Origin: Bathynomus jamesi
Lineage: Eukaryota > Arthropoda > Malacostraca > Isopoda > Cirolanidae
Length of the DNA: 64,000 nucleotides
Reading direction: 5' to 3'
NCBI GenBank assembly: GCA_023014485.1
Contig: JAJOZX010012230.1
Span: 41,579 to 105,578, forward strand
Under the pieces are notes generated by a model. The model saw only the letters and a program-made list of their open reading frames with translations, ran no database searches and was not told the DNA's origin. Within the stretch, counting starts at the first letter, position 1; the number at the start of each line of letters is the position of its first letter. Position numbers and translations under genes: made by a program. Positions 41,340 to 52,289 of this stretch are shown here, piece by piece.

Positions 41340-41778
41340 TAAGGAACATTAATTTTTCTGCCTTTTCTGCTGCCAGTGTTTCTCTTTTCATCATATATTA
41401 ATCCAGCACTGCTAAATAATCTCTCGCTTGGTACGCTTGTTGGAGGACGTGCAAATGTTTCCTTGCAAGTTTACTCAAGTATGGATAGATATTCTGCGTA
41501 TTTTTCCACCAACTAATAGGATTGTCACATGCAGCCAGGCGTTTTTCTTGGTGATAGCTCTCGATCATTTTTACTACATCTTTTGACATCGCGTAGGTCT
41601 CGTCATCGCTGCTTGACTCAAGAAACTGAGAGAGAGATTCTGTGATAGATTTGCTTGTTGAAGGTGTTGGTTCTGTCACTGAAACTTTTATTCTTTTGGT
41701 GGGTGGCGAAGCGACAGATTCAAGAGATTGAAGCTCTTCAACTGCTTTGCCAAGTGATGATTTAACTCGTTCTAATGT
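41340..41778 (-). pseudogene. hAT transposase C-terminal part (H3)
   Basis: Minus strand: LERVKSSLGKAVEELQSLES, a Ser/Thr linker, DVVKMIESYHQEKRLAACDN, PISWWKNTQNIYPYLSKLAR, frameshift at about 41455, then SVPSERLFSSAGLIYDEKRN to a stop at about 41339. The dimerisation motif SERLFSSAG is diagnostic of hAT. The N-terminal and catalytic part is missing; the mariner sits at its 5' edge. Confidence 0.88.
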
Positions 41779-41779
41779 A

Positions 41780-43160
41780 AAGGGTGTCAGGAAATGATTG
41801 CACCCCCCCTGTACAGAAGAAACTGAAAGGAATAGAAAAAAACAGACAAAACCACGCGAAAAAGCGTTTAATTTTGAATAAAAAGCACTTGTTTTAATAT
41901 CGGGTGTTGCCCCCATTTGCAGCTCTGACGGCCATTAATCGACGGGGGTATGATCCCAGAAGTGTCTCAAAGAGATCGGTATCATGACTCATTTCTTCAA
42001 GGACTTCGTTGATCTTTGCAGTCATAATTTCTGTTGAATACCGATTCTGAATGGGTTGTTCCAGCATTAAGGACTCCACCCGATCCTTCATGATGGATCC
42101 GACATGTTCACAGACATTAAGATCGGGAGAATTGCCAGGCCATTCATTATTTCCGAAAAAATCAATGTTATTGTCCTTAAGCAGTTGTTGAGTCGCAAGT
42201 GCTTTCATAGAGGGGGCTTTGTCGTGAAGAAAGGTTGCCTGTTCAACATCCAAAACACACTCGGGGTCTTTCAAAAACGGAATTACATGTTGGGCTAAAA
42301 TTACATTTCGAAAATAAGGCCCATCCCAACTGGTTCCTCTTGGTTTGATAACCCAGATGAGCTTCCGAATAGAGAACATAATGAAAACACCCACACATGC
42401 TGGATTTTTTACTATTTCTCGATACTTCTGGTCGTCTGGGACTTCATCAGGAGTTGTTGCCCAAACCCGATCATTCTGAAAATTTGGTTTTCTGGAGACA
42501 TAAACGAAGAATTCATCGCTGACAACCAAGTGAAGGAAATCGTCTTCCGTCCATTCCTCAAGATAATCACAAAACCATAGCCGATCTTCAATATTAAGAT
42601 CACTCTTCCGTGGCTTAGCTATTTCATGCCAAGCACTCAAGCCTTGGCGAACTCGAAATTGATGCACAAGTTGCCGATTGACTATCTTACCACGACGGAT
42701 AAGTATCTCTTTCGCTACCTCAGAGCAGCTCTTCTTTCGGCGCCGTGATGCAGCAAGCACAATGTCTTTCGATTCTTGAGATAATTTCTCCGGTCTTCCT
42801 CCTCGAAATTCTGTTTCACAATCTTCAGGATTCTTATTCCAATTCCTTTTGACAAAGTCTTCTGATCTTTTTAATCTCTCAGCCACCCAGTGTCGAGTTA
42901 TGAAAGTTGCACCAGCTTCCTTTGCTTCACGAAATGTGACAGCTCGAATGCGGTCAAGAACTCGCTTTTTCTCTGAATCGTTCAAAATAGATGATGCCAT
43001 GGTTTCTGTGGGGAAAAAAATGGTAAGAATTAAAATCACAGGAATAGAATATAATGGTTTTTATTCAGATTTTAACGCTCTTTCAAGTGGTCTCGCCGGT
43101 TTTTATCTATCTCTTCTAGTTTTTGCACTACAGGGAGGGCAATCATTTCCTGACACCCCG
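41780..43160 (-). mobile_element. Tc1/mariner-type transposon with intact-looking ORF
   Basis: 1.38 kb, TA flanks (41778-41779 and 43161-43162). Ends AAGGGTGTCAGGAAATGATTG and GCAATCATTTCCTGACACCCCG; similarity between the two ends extends about 110 bp inwards. One long transposase ORF on the minus strand. Confidence 0.95.
41894..43000 (-). CDS. Tc1/mariner transposase (spacing about DD37E), possibly functional
   Basis: Start ATG at 43000 (MASSILNDSEKKRVLDRIRA), preferred over an in-frame ATG 13 codons upstream because it opens the conserved region. 368 codons, no interruption. N-terminal HTH domains (FITRHWVAERLKRSEDFVKR; GGRPEKLSQESKDIVLAASR), then the DDE domain: first Asp in LHLVVSDEFFVYVSRKPNF, second in ATFLHDKAPSMKALATQQLL, and a final acidic residue in WPGNSPDLNVCEHVGSIMKD. 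By hand count 37 residues separate the second Asp and the Glu, as in the DD37E group; HDKAP replaces the usual HDNAP. Length fits the family. The terminal repeats are present, so this is the best candidate for a recently active element here. Confidence 0.88.
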   Translation of the reverse strand: MASSILNDSEKKRVLDRIRAVTFREAKEAGATFITRHWVAERLKRSEDFVKRNWNKNPEDCETEFRGGRPEKLSQESKDIVLAASRRRKKSCSEVAKEILIRRGKIVNRQLVHQFRVRQGLSAWHEIAKPRKSDLNIEDRLWFCDYLEEWTEDDFLHLVVSDEFFVYVSRKPNFQNDRVWATTPDEVPDDQKYREIVKNPACVGVFIMFSIRKLIWVIKPRGTSWDGPYFRNVILAQHVIPFLKDPECVLDVEQATFLHDKAPSMKALATQQLLKDNNIDFFGNNEWPGNSPDLNVCEHVGSIMKDRVESLMLEQPIQNRYSTEIMTAKINEVLEEMSHDTDLFETLLGSYPRRLMAVRAANGGNTRY

Positions 43161-43546
43161 TACTAGGTGAAAATAACTTAGCTTTGTAACGTGGACCTAA
43201 GTAGGTTGCAAGAGAGTAACTTCATACAAGAACAGCCTCGTCTTGTCGCTTGCATCACTTTTGCGCACAATGAACTAGTTCTATTATTAGAGTAGAATTT
43301 GATAATTTCCGCTTATTAATGAAGTTTTATCTCAACGGTCCACATCCGCACGACATCCGCAGTCCAAAGTGTGGATGCGGATGCGAGAAAATGTGCGGAT
43401 GTTATGCGGATGTGACCTACATCACGAGTATGTATGCATTAAAATGTCACAATTAAGGTGATTTTTCGAAAAAAAAAAAAGGCGAGAATCAACAATGTTG
43501 CCAAATTATTTGAGAATTTAGATTTTGGGGGGAAATTGATATATTA

Positions 43547-44184
43547 CACTGCCCAACAAAAAACAAATTTTTTGCTGGTGATTTAATTCTAAGACCTGTT
43601 TCTGGATAATATTGATGTGCTGATTTCAAAAATCACCTTAGATTTTGTCCATCACATCAGGTTTTCGTGCAATGTGCAATGCAATATGCCTATTTTGGGT
43701 GATCCATGAAGGGCACTTATTAAAATTGATGATTTTTGAGACCTGTTAACAGCTGTTTTGCTGTTAAAATTTTATCTGTGGAATACGCACATCTGTGCAT
43801 TAAATCTAAAGGTCATGTACAACATATTAAAATCTTGGGTATATGTGATTTCCCCAGGTGTGAGCGTGACGTCATGATCATGGATTCATTTTTTGCTTAT
43901 TTAAACACTTTTAATCACTTTGTGTCAATATTACCATTGTATATTAAAATTCACTCCCTGCACAATTGTTTACTTTTCCATGCTGATTCTGAGTATGTAA
44001 AAACTTATTTTTTGAAAAGAAAAAAAATTGGGCATAACCCTGCCAAAATGCGATATCTCCGTATTTGATTGCTCGAAAACCTGACGTGATAGGCAAAAAC
44101 TAAGGTGATTTTTGAAATCAGCACACCAAAGCCACCTAAAAACAGGTGTTAGAATTAAATCAGCAAAACTAGTGTTGGGCAGTG
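43547..44184. mobile_element. CACTA-type non-autonomous element
   Basis: 638 bp, ends CACTGCCCAACAAAAAACAA and ACTAGTGTTGGGCAGTG; the inverted similarity continues about 120 bp inwards (TGATTTAATTCTAA.ACCTGT, TGCTGATTTCAAAAATCACC). Flanked by TTA on both sides, a 3-bp duplication as in CACTA/EnSpm elements. The 110-codon frame inside has no known domain. Confidence 0.75.
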
Positions 44185-44553
44185 TTATCTATCACTGAGT
44201 GAAGAGGTTAATTACTCTGTCATTTTGAATTTATAATAATAATAATAATATCGTGCATGGACGAATGAGTTTCCAACACAAATTACATATGCTTGAATTT
44301 CAAAATTAATTAAACTGAAGTAAACATTATATACTGTATATAATTAAACCCTTCAAAATCATATACGATGCGTTAATTATGTTTATCACTAATTAAATAG
44401 TCGTACAGAATTTATATATATGTGAATAATAGTGTAGTTATCACCACAGTTCAAACGAATGACAGCAATTCTTCTGCTTTGAAATTTAGTCTACGTTTGG
44501 TGATTTAGTAACACTGTTCCAAGATTTGGCACAACTGTTCGACGCGATTTAGT

Positions 44554-44684
44554 CGTGACTTAATACTGTAAATTCTGTGAAATACTGTAAATTCTGTGAC
44601 TTAATACTGTAAATTCTGTGACTTAATACTGTAAATTCTGTGACTTAATACTGTAAATTCTGTGACTTAATACTGTAAATTCTG
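44554..44684. repeat. 22-bp minisatellite
   Basis: About six units of GTGACTTAATACTGTAAATTCT; the second unit lacks 6 bp. Confidence 0.92.
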
Positions 44685-44689
44685 TATTT

Positions 44690-45315
44690 GAAAAGCTGAT
44701 TTCCAAAAGGCGCTAAGTCCATAAAACCAGTTTCCAAGATAGTGGCACATTTTAGATTTTTTATTATAGTCTGTCCTTAAAGTAGTTTTTTCTAACATTA
44801 ATGTTGGGAGTGAATGCCAGTAAGCAAAAAAAGATGTCTGAATTAAATCTAGTACACATTGTTAATTTGTAAATACTGTACACTCTTTTTTTCCTTTGTA
44901 ATTGGTGGTGGACTTACCACCTTTTGGAACACAATCAAAAACGTGTTGTCCAAAAGACTTCTGGATTGTACCAAAACAAACGCCAAAAAACAACCGTACA
45001 AAACCACTGTTATTTATTTCAATATCTCCACCATTTCAATCAATCATATCATTATATCAAGCCAAAATGTCATCCTGACGATGAGCCACACACCACTGTC
45101 GAACCCATGCCATGCCATACGTGTTGGACTTAAGCATGCAGTGTTCACCACACATCCTCATTTATATCTCGCCGTAGATGTAGGTACATACAATTATACT
45201 AACATTGTACAGTAGTTTATAGAAGGCGCTGTTGGTGGATTTGTGGATTTAGACTCTGGAAACGAAGTGAATTGGACTTTGTGCCGTTTGGAAACGAAGC
45301 CATATTATGTCCATT
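44690..45315. other. unassigned region
   Basis: No gene recognised. The frame at 44859-45215 has no familiar motif. Confidence 0.35.
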
Positions 45316-45319
45316 ATGA

Positions 45320-45967
45320 AAGGGTGTCCCAGGAGGAAATGTCAAGAATGCACCATTTCACACACTGGGTATTTAAGTAGAAATTATTATATCGATATGG
45401 GTCTGATTCCCAACCGTTACCGAGATACAGGCCTCTACATTTGGGTAATTAAAACAAAAAAAAAGGCGATCTTAGATACTATTTAATGACACTTGTGGTT
45501 TACAAAAAGTACAAACATACAATACACTATTGCATTTATTGCAGAATGGTTTCAAAGTGACCCCCTCCTTCTTCAATGCACGCGGCGAGCCTCCGATCCA
45601 TCGAGTCTTGCCAAGGAAAACGCGGAAGTTCATTTCTGAGGTTTATGAACACATCCTGTATACGTGCAACCAACTGCTCCCTAGTTTCGGGCTTACCCCG
45701 CTGATAAACGTTACTCTTCAAGAACCCCCAGACAAAAAAATAATGTAAATAAATAATGTGAGGATCTGCACAGTTGCCAATGTATCATTAAATGTCATTG
45801 AATATTATCTAAGATCGGCTTTTTATTATGTTTGTTACCCAAATGTAGAGGCCTGTATCTCTGTAACGGTTGGGAATCAGGCACATGTCGATATAATACT
45901 TTCTACTTAGAAATACCCAAAGAGTCAAATGGTGCATTCTTGACATTTCCTCCTGGGACACCCTTAT
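45320..45967 (-). mobile_element. mariner deletion derivative with long terminal repeats
   Basis: Ends AAGGGTGTCCCAGGAGGAAA and TTTCCTCCTGGGACACCCTT, and the two ends stay complementary for about 130 bp (through AACGGTTGGGAATCAG). A 61-codon minus-strand frame (45536-45721: LKSNVYQRGKPETREQLVAR region, CIEEGGGHFETILQ) is the C-terminus of a mariner transposase. Catalytic part lost. Confidence 0.88.
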
Positions 45968-46147
45968 AAAACTATAAAATAAATTTCGGAGCAAGTGCAG
46001 TTTACGTCCCCCTGTGGTGCCTAGTGTAGTTTGTTTCCCTACATTATCCTAGTGTAGTTTGCGTTCCCCAACTTTGTCCGCGTATACCTAATCAAATAAA
46101 ACGTTAAAACTAACGAAAATATTACGACTTAACCAATCGTCAATATA

Positions 46148-47340
46148 CAGGGTAAGTCAAAAGTCTCCATACATAGGCAAAATGGTCATGATAAATAAAT
46201 GATTATTCATTTTTAATTTTTTTGCAGGTGATGTGCTGAGATGCCTTTGTCCCAAGAAGAGTGTATAGAGATCATTCTTCTGGCAGGATCAGGAAGCTGT
46301 CGCAAGGTTGCCGAGGATTTTAACAGGAGACACGCCCCCGGCACGCACATCACACACGACACCGTTGCCAAACTCATTGAGAAGTTCAAGAAACCTGGAA
46401 GTGTTGCAGACCAACCGAGAAGTGGCCGTCCACGAACAGGCACCGATGAAGGCACAGCGACCATGGTGCTGGAAGCGTTCGCAAAGAGTCCCCAAAAAAG
46501 CACTCGACGGATGTCTGCAGAATGCGATGTCAGCCAAAGGAGTATCGTCCGCATTATGAGAGAGCACAGATGACATCCATACAAAATGCAAATGTTGCAG
46601 TATCTTAGCGAAGACGACCCGGACAGGCGGCTGGAATTCAATTCTGTGAATGGGCAAGAACAAAAGTGGACGAAGACACGGAGTTCTCGGCTGGCATCAT
46701 GTTTTCAGATGAAGCCAACTTTTATGTTCATGGAGAGGTTAATCGTCAAAACGTACGTTATTGGAGTGTTGACAACCCGCACTGGATGAGTCCCTCAAAG
46801 ACGCAAGGCGCTGGAAAAGTGATGGTGTGGTGCGGGATATGGGGCAACACAATTGTTGGCCCTTTTTTCATTGACACCACTCTGAATGCCGAAATGTATC
46901 TAAACATGCTGCAAGACAGTCATGCCGTCCCTGCTGAACGAGGACGGGATTTCCAGCGTACTTTCAGCAAGACTGGGCGCCACCCCATTACGGTATCTGC
47001 GTGCGCCAGTGGCTGGATCAGCAGTTTCCGGGTCACTGGATTGGCCGCCGTGGTCCCGTGGAGTGGCCTCCGAGGTCCCCAGACCTCACCCCCCCCCCTT
47101 TGATTTTTACTTGTGGGGCACTTGAAGGCCATGGTGTACCAGGTGAAAATACAAAACACGGACCACCTAAAGGAACGCATAACACCAGACGTGTTAACGC
47201 GCGTTTGCCATGACTGGGAGGAACGCATCCGTATGTGCATTCAGGTAATGGTGCCCACATAGAGCATATTTTGTGACTTACAAGTGATTGCATAATAAAG
47301 TGACCATTTTGCCTATGTATGGAGACTTTTGACTCACCCT
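46148..47340 (+). mobile_element. mariner transposon inside M6
   Basis: 1.19 kb, ends CAGGGTAAGTCAAAAGTCTC and GAGACTTTTGACTCACCCT, perfect over about 40 bp. Inserted between two TA steps in the centre of M6. Full-length by structure but with a frameshifted transposase. Confidence 0.92.
46241..47262 (+). pseudogene. mariner transposase, frameshifted
   Basis: From ATG 46241: MPLSQEECIEIILLAGSGSC, DQPRSGRPRTGTDE linker, SQRSIVRIMREH then TGA, HPYKMQMLQYLSEDDPDRRL, frameshift near 46645, IMFSDEANFYVHGEVNRQNV (first Asp), VWCGIWGNTIVGPFF, frameshift near 46915, then out of frame the second-Asp region and RQWLDQQFPGHWIGRRGPVE, PDLTPP with a C-run where SPDLTPLDFYLWG is expected. At least four lesions. 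Confidence 0.88.
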
Positions 47341-47539
47341 ATATATATATAATATATTGACGATTGGTTAGGTTAAGTCGTAATAGTTTCGTTAGTTTTA
47401 ACGTTTTATTTGATGGATTCATTTAAAAAATGTCTCCTAAAGATCCTAGTGTAGTTTACGTTCCCCAACTTTGACCTAGTGTAGTTTGTGTCCCCTTTTG
47501 CGTCAGGGGGACGGAAACTACACTTGCTCCTAAATTTCT

Positions 47540-49279
47540 AATTTAAATATTATTATATAGAAAATAAACGCAAAACTATTACCCTCCTCGTGTTCAAGTA
47601 ACAGAATGTAAGCTTATTAGCTACTACTAAAGGCAAAGACTAAAAAAAAAGAATAACATTATTTATCTTTCAAATAAAGTTTTCCATTATTGGAACCCTT
47701 TAATGGTCCAATTATTACCAGATTTGCGGTTTATGCAAAACGATATTAATGTCACTCATAAATATCGTGTTATATTGTTTCCAAACGGGTTTAAAACTTT
47801 TAAATTAATAGGAAAAAATAATAAAATTGAAGAAATAATTCTCATTTCAGCAAATAATGGAATATTTTGTTTATGTACTTTGTTCGTGGTAGGCTACAAA
47901 TTCGTATCGTATCTTTTCTGGTAAAGTATCGGGTGCGAGTCCCAATGGAGTTAAGTTATAAAAACTTGTTACAATTTACAGTACTGAAGGGATTTCTTTA
48001 AAAGCCAAATTGGGAGTAATGTACGTAGAATTTATCATTTTTTTCAGATATTTTTATTTATATTTTCATACACCATTAGAATTTTATGGGGGCATGGGAA
48101 AAGGCGCAAGACTGCATTATTGTAAAAGAGGTGAATTTGTTAATGATGTAAAGGGAAAAAATATTTTTGTAATCTTCGTTCAGTTTCGAGTGAAATGTTT
48201 TGAAAAAATGTAAAATTCTCCAATTTTACAGATTTAAAATGTTTTTATATTTTTTTTACGTCCGACAAAATTAAGTAATTTCGTGTGAGAACTTTTTTTT
48301 TTTTTTTCAAAAAGAATTGGAGAGAATTGAAATTAATTAAGTTTTCCAGGTTGTTTATATTTAATAAATTACCATTAATTTGAAATTCTTTACGAGAAGT
48401 GTTGTTTTTATCTTTAAATTGCCTCGTTCATACCCAATCGGATCATTAAAAACACATTTCAGAAGTTTTCAAACAAAACTCTTCTCGTGTTTTGAGCATT
48501 GCACTGCTGCCTTCAAAAAGAGTCCTTTAAAGTGGGACTAATCACCTTTCGGGGATGAAGTTAACAATAGTGGACAATTTTTTTTAAATTGCTTATTACA
48601 CTTTTAATAGAGCATAAAACCACATGCAAGTGGTTTTTTGTTCGGTTAGATTAGGTATAGAGTCAATAATTAAAAATTTTCTCGTATTTCTGGAAGGTCT
48701 TTGGCGCAATATATGATCTTTTAATACATTCATCTTTAATAATACATTAATTAAGTTTTTTCCTCGCATAATTTTATGATGTTTATAAAATTTCACATTT
48801 TTAAAACGACATATTGATACCTTTCATAATAATACTTAACTAGCCTTAACTTTGCGACACGGAACTCTTATCCACCACTCTTAAGTGAGGTGAAAACCTA
48901 ATGACTATACGCTACACGAACTAGTCCCATATTTAACTATTATTTATAGATTTATTTACACTTTCTATTTATCGAAAGCACTTTATTCGTGGCATTAAAA
49001 AAACTATTTCGAATATATCGCTCATTTTATATTTTTTAAATAAAAAAAAAAAAATTGTCCTCCTGTTGACTTTTACCCTTTTCGGTAACGTATTACAGTT
49101 ATGGTGTACCAAATAAAATTCTAATTTTATCTGATGTTATTTCTGCATGCATCGGGAAACGCCGCATAATACAAGTATCCCAATACTGAATAAAGAAATT
49201 CTAAGATGTAAATACGCCCAGTTACAAAATTATATTCTTTACATTGGCAATAACTTAACAAGGAACTTTGAAAGTTTAG

Positions 49280-49280
<1 letters not shown>
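47540..49280. other. unassigned AT-rich region, 1.7 kb
   Basis: No coding region, RNA or inverted repeat recognised. The longest element-free stretch of the window along with 25.8-27.1 kb. Confidence 0.4.

Positions 49281-49283
<3 letters not shown>

Positions 49284-49345
<62 letters not shown>
49284..49345. repeat. (TA)n microsatellite
   Basis: About 60 bp TA tract directly next to a mariner-type MITE. Confidence 0.92.
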
Positions 49346-49350
<5 letters not shown>

Positions 49351-49569
49351 GAACCAAATGTAGGTGGACAGTAAATGATAACGTTTATTTTGAGAATACA
49401 TATTTAATTTTTTTGTATACTATAATACAAACTAAAATTTAAATAAATTTAGTTATAATATTTAATATAATATAACACAAATACCATAGTTATAATGAAC
49501 ACCATAGTTATAATATAATATAACACAAACCGTATTCAACCTACTGTCCACCTACTTTTGGTTCACCGT
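49346..49569. mobile_element. mariner-type MITE
   Basis: About 224 bp; ends AGGGTGAACCAAATGTAGGT and CCACCTACTTTTGGTTCACC, in TA-rich flanks. Contains a short tandem repeat of ACCATAGTTATAATGAAC/ATATAACACAAA. No coding capacity. Confidence 0.75.
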
Positions 49570-49622
49570 GTGTATATATATATATATATATATGTGTGTA
49601 TGTATGTATGTATGTATGTATG

Positions 49623-50189
49623 TGGTGTCCGAGAATTATCTGTACAATTTTTGGCTGTTATTAAAAGTCAACCATGAAGTGTAGAAATTCCAGTGTTGTC
49701 CCATTTTACAGAGAATCTCATTAAGTTTTTTCTGATACCACGTTTTGACAAGTTTTTTAGAAATGTACGCGGGTGACAGACATTGATGATTTAAAAGCAA
49801 GAATCACAGCTGCTATTGAGCGAATTGATGTGGATATGCTGCAGCGTACATGGCAACATTTGGAGTATCGATTGGATGTTTTGCGAATCACTAATGGTGC
49901 ACATATCGAATGTTTGTAACAACGTTACTTTAATAAAAGAAACTTTTGAAAATACAGATTCTAAATAATCTTGTTTAAGAATTTTACGTGTGTTATCAAG
50001 AATTTTATTAAAAGATGAAATTGTACAGATAATGTTCGGACACACTGGAATTTCTAAAAAAACTTGTCAAAACTTGGTATCAGAAAAACAGAGATTCTCT
50101 GTAAAATGGGACAACACTGGAATTTCTACATTTCATGGTTGACTTTCAATAACAGCCAAAAATTGTACAGATAATTCTCGGACACCCTG
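49623..50189 (+). mobile_element. mariner MITE, family GTGTCCGAGAATTA, copy 2, with inverted extension
   Basis: 49623-50040 equals the 33.5-kb MITE (left end GTGTCCGAGAATTATCTGTA; right end GATAATGTTCGGACACACTG). It is followed by 50042-50189, an inverted copy of its own first 145 bp, ending GATAATTCTCGGACACCCTG. So one end has been duplicated in reverse. Confidence 0.88.
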
Positions 50190-50412
50190 TATATATATAT
50201 ATAAAGAAAATACAGGGTGTTTCACAACAGGTTTGCCATGCTTTGGGGGGTGATATCGAGGAAAAGTTAATACAACATCGGTGCTATTTTCAACCTTTGC
50301 GGAGCTACGGACGTTTTAAGGTGCACGGAAAAAAATATACGAGAGTATTAATCTGATGTATTTATTGCTACAGTTTATGAGATACACCTTATAAATGTTC
50401 GAAATGTCCGCC

Positions 50413-50607
50413 TCAGTTTTCAGTGCACAGCCTTGCTCGTTCCAAGCAAGAGTCCACTGCCCATTGAATCATTTCGGGGTGTTCTCGTATGTAAGCAGCG
50501 GCATCTATAATCCGACACGAGAGTTCCTCTCTCGTTTGTACTTTGGTCTTGTAGACTCTCTCTTTCATAAGGCCCCATAAAAAGAAATCTAACTCAGTGA
50601 GAAACAA
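50413..50607 (-). pseudogene. mariner transposase C-terminal fragment
   Basis: Minus strand: LTELDFFLWGLMKERVYKTK, VQTREELSCRIIDAAAYIRE, SCLERARLCTEN. LDFFLWG marks the third catalytic Asp region (SPDLTPLDFF in relatives). Everything upstream is lost. Confidence 0.85.
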
Positions 50608-50744
50608 CTGAAAGAAAAAAATGAGGTATTAGTAGTGGTAACCTCGTTAACTGAAACTACCACCAGTGCTGCCATCTATCGAATGGCGCACAAGTAGGGA
50701 TTTGTTGTTTGCACATCTTAAAACGTCTGTAGCTCCACAACGGT

Positions 50745-51010
50745 TGGAAATAGAAGGCTTAGATGGTTTGGACATCTCATACGGAGAGAGGAAGAATATG
50801 TTGGGCGAAGAATTATGGAGATGGAACCAACTGGAAGAAGGTGAAGGCCGAGGATGAGATGGAGAGAGTGTGTGGAGGATGATATGAGGGAGCGAAATCT
50901 GGCGGCGGATGTGGCGTTGGATAGAAATGAGTGGCGAAGGCGGATTAGGAACAGCGACCCCACTTAGGCGTGGGAAAAGGCTGCCGACAAAGAAGATTCG
51001 ATCTCGCTCC
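50745..51010 (+). pseudogene. RTE-type LINE C-terminal fragment
   Basis: Plus strand with frame changes: RLRWFGHLIRREEEYVGR, RIMEME, a deletion, then RMRWRECVEDDMRERNLAAD, NEWRRRIRNSDPT. It is homologous to the C-terminus of the RTE at 53400-53670 (RWYGHMMRSEEDYVGRRVLE; RWRDCVAADIREKNLDED). Inserted in the mariner near its right end. Confidence 0.8.
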
Positions 51011-51212
51011 ACAAATCACCCCCCAAAGTATGGCAGACCCAGGGTTGGCACCCAAAAACCCAACCCAAAACCCACTGGAATTTTCAGTGGGTTTTGGTGT
51101 TTTTGTTCAGAGATATTTATTTTAAAATAACTGAAATTTTTCCGATTGCTACATTGTTCAATTGTAGCTAATTAGAATGATTTGGCATGTTGATTATTTC
51201 AAGTAAGCTGAC

Positions 51213-52163
51213 TTATAAAACAATTCTTAAATTATGCAATGTGTAAATAAAGATTATGAAATATTGAAAAGTTATTAAAAAGGATTTGCACCCATTGTGA
51301 ACACTATGGGCAATTATTGGATCATTTGACACATTGCTCCAACCATCTTGAATTAAAGCTACAGTAGAATTGACTGTCTTTTTTTCATTGAATCCAGTAC
51401 CTACTTCATTATTCACTTTGATTAGCGAGTCATCAGAATTTTTTTCTGCTTGGAGGACAATAGCCTGGTCTTAAATTTTGGACCCATTTAATAAATTCTT
51501 TATTCTCTACAACTACAAATGGAATATTTGCTGAAAAGAAAAATCTGGCCATTTGTAAATCTAGTTCTTCTTTTTGATCTACAGTTGTTCTAACCACATA
51601 TGGCATTATCTGACCGTGTTTTCTTGACTGGAGTAGAATGAAAAAAATGGTATGGAAGATTCAGAAGCGGTTGAAGTGAATGAAGTCTACTGTGAATTGT
51701 AGTGTCATCATGAACTAGGCTTTCGTATGATTTGCTTAAAGAGGGTCTACTCTCAAAACTGCCGTGTCTATGTGTAGGAGGAAGAGTTGCTGATGTAGCT
51801 GTATTTGTAGGCTTATCCGCTTCATCATCACGAGCCTGTACCCATTTTTTATTGCATCGATCTAAATGATGTTTCACTCGTTCTATTTTTTATTTTTTTC
51901 GAAAATACACATCTGCAGTGTTTGCACCGAACTCTATTTGGTTGGTCACTCAACATTTCTACTTCATCCCATTCAGCAGCTTTAAGTCTGCCACCAGTAT
52001 GTGCGGGTCTAACTTTCTCTAGATGATGTTTCACACACACAATTTTTCGAGTGATACTTTCTTTGCAATAATTGCATAGTACTCTAGTAGGCTGATCACT
52101 TAATAAAGTCACCTCGACCCATTCGCTAGCTTTAGATCTTCCACCACTATAACTCTTTGGCAT
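51213..52163 (-). pseudogene. hAT transposase N-terminal half (H2), two BED-type fingers
   Basis: From ATG 52163: GRSKASEWVEVTLLSDQPTR, CNYCKESITRKI, VKHHLEK (first finger), GGRLKAAEWDEVEMLSDQPN, CKHCRCVFSKKIKN (second finger), frameshift near 51885, MKHHLDRC, Ser/Thr-rich linker, HSTPVKKTRSDNAICG, then the region of KVNNEVGTGFNEKKTVNSTV and ALIQDGWSNVSNDPIIAHSV. The two fingers resemble each other, so the finger was duplicated; H1 keeps one. Catalytic remainder absent. Confidence 0.85.
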
Positions 52164-52289
52164 CTTAAAAAATTAAATTTGAGTTAGGTCTAAATAAAGC
52201 TGAAATCTGCTGTTAAGAAATAAAGGAAAGATCTAAAATTAAAATGGAGAAAATTCTAATGCGTCATTATTATTATCTCATATTACGAC

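Larger units (their letters stand above)
40818..43427 (-). mobile_element. hAT transposon H3 with mariner insert
   Basis: Ends TAGTGATGTAGCGGATGTCA and GATGTGACCTACATCACGA, perfect 8-bp duplication GTATGTAT (40810-40817 and 43428-43435). Subterminal GGATGCGGATG motifs link it to the TAGTGGTGGACC family. Contains hAT C-terminal coding remnants and a complete mariner (41780-43160). Confidence 0.93.
45988..47530. mobile_element. Merlin-type element M6, split by a mariner
   Basis: Ends GGAGCAAGTGCAGTTTACGT and GGAAACTACACTTGCTCC, perfect 8-bp duplication TAAATTTC (45980-45987 and 47531-47538). Both halves hold the inner motif (ACTAACGAAAATATTACGAC left; GGTTAGGTTAAGTCGTAATA right) and CTAGTGTAGTTT repeats. 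Without the mariner it is about 350 bp and non-coding. Confidence 0.9.

Noticed and set aside
43736..44068. 110-codon frame within the CACTA-type element
   Set aside because: No transposase motif, Cys/Phe/Ile-rich, not supported as a gene.
44554..44684. Second repeat array that could suggest CRISPR
   Set aside because: 22-bp head-to-tail units without unique spacers.
46213..46663. Two minus-strand frames of 124-142 codons
   Set aside because: Opposite strand of the mariner transposase on the plus strand, which has the recognisable motifs.
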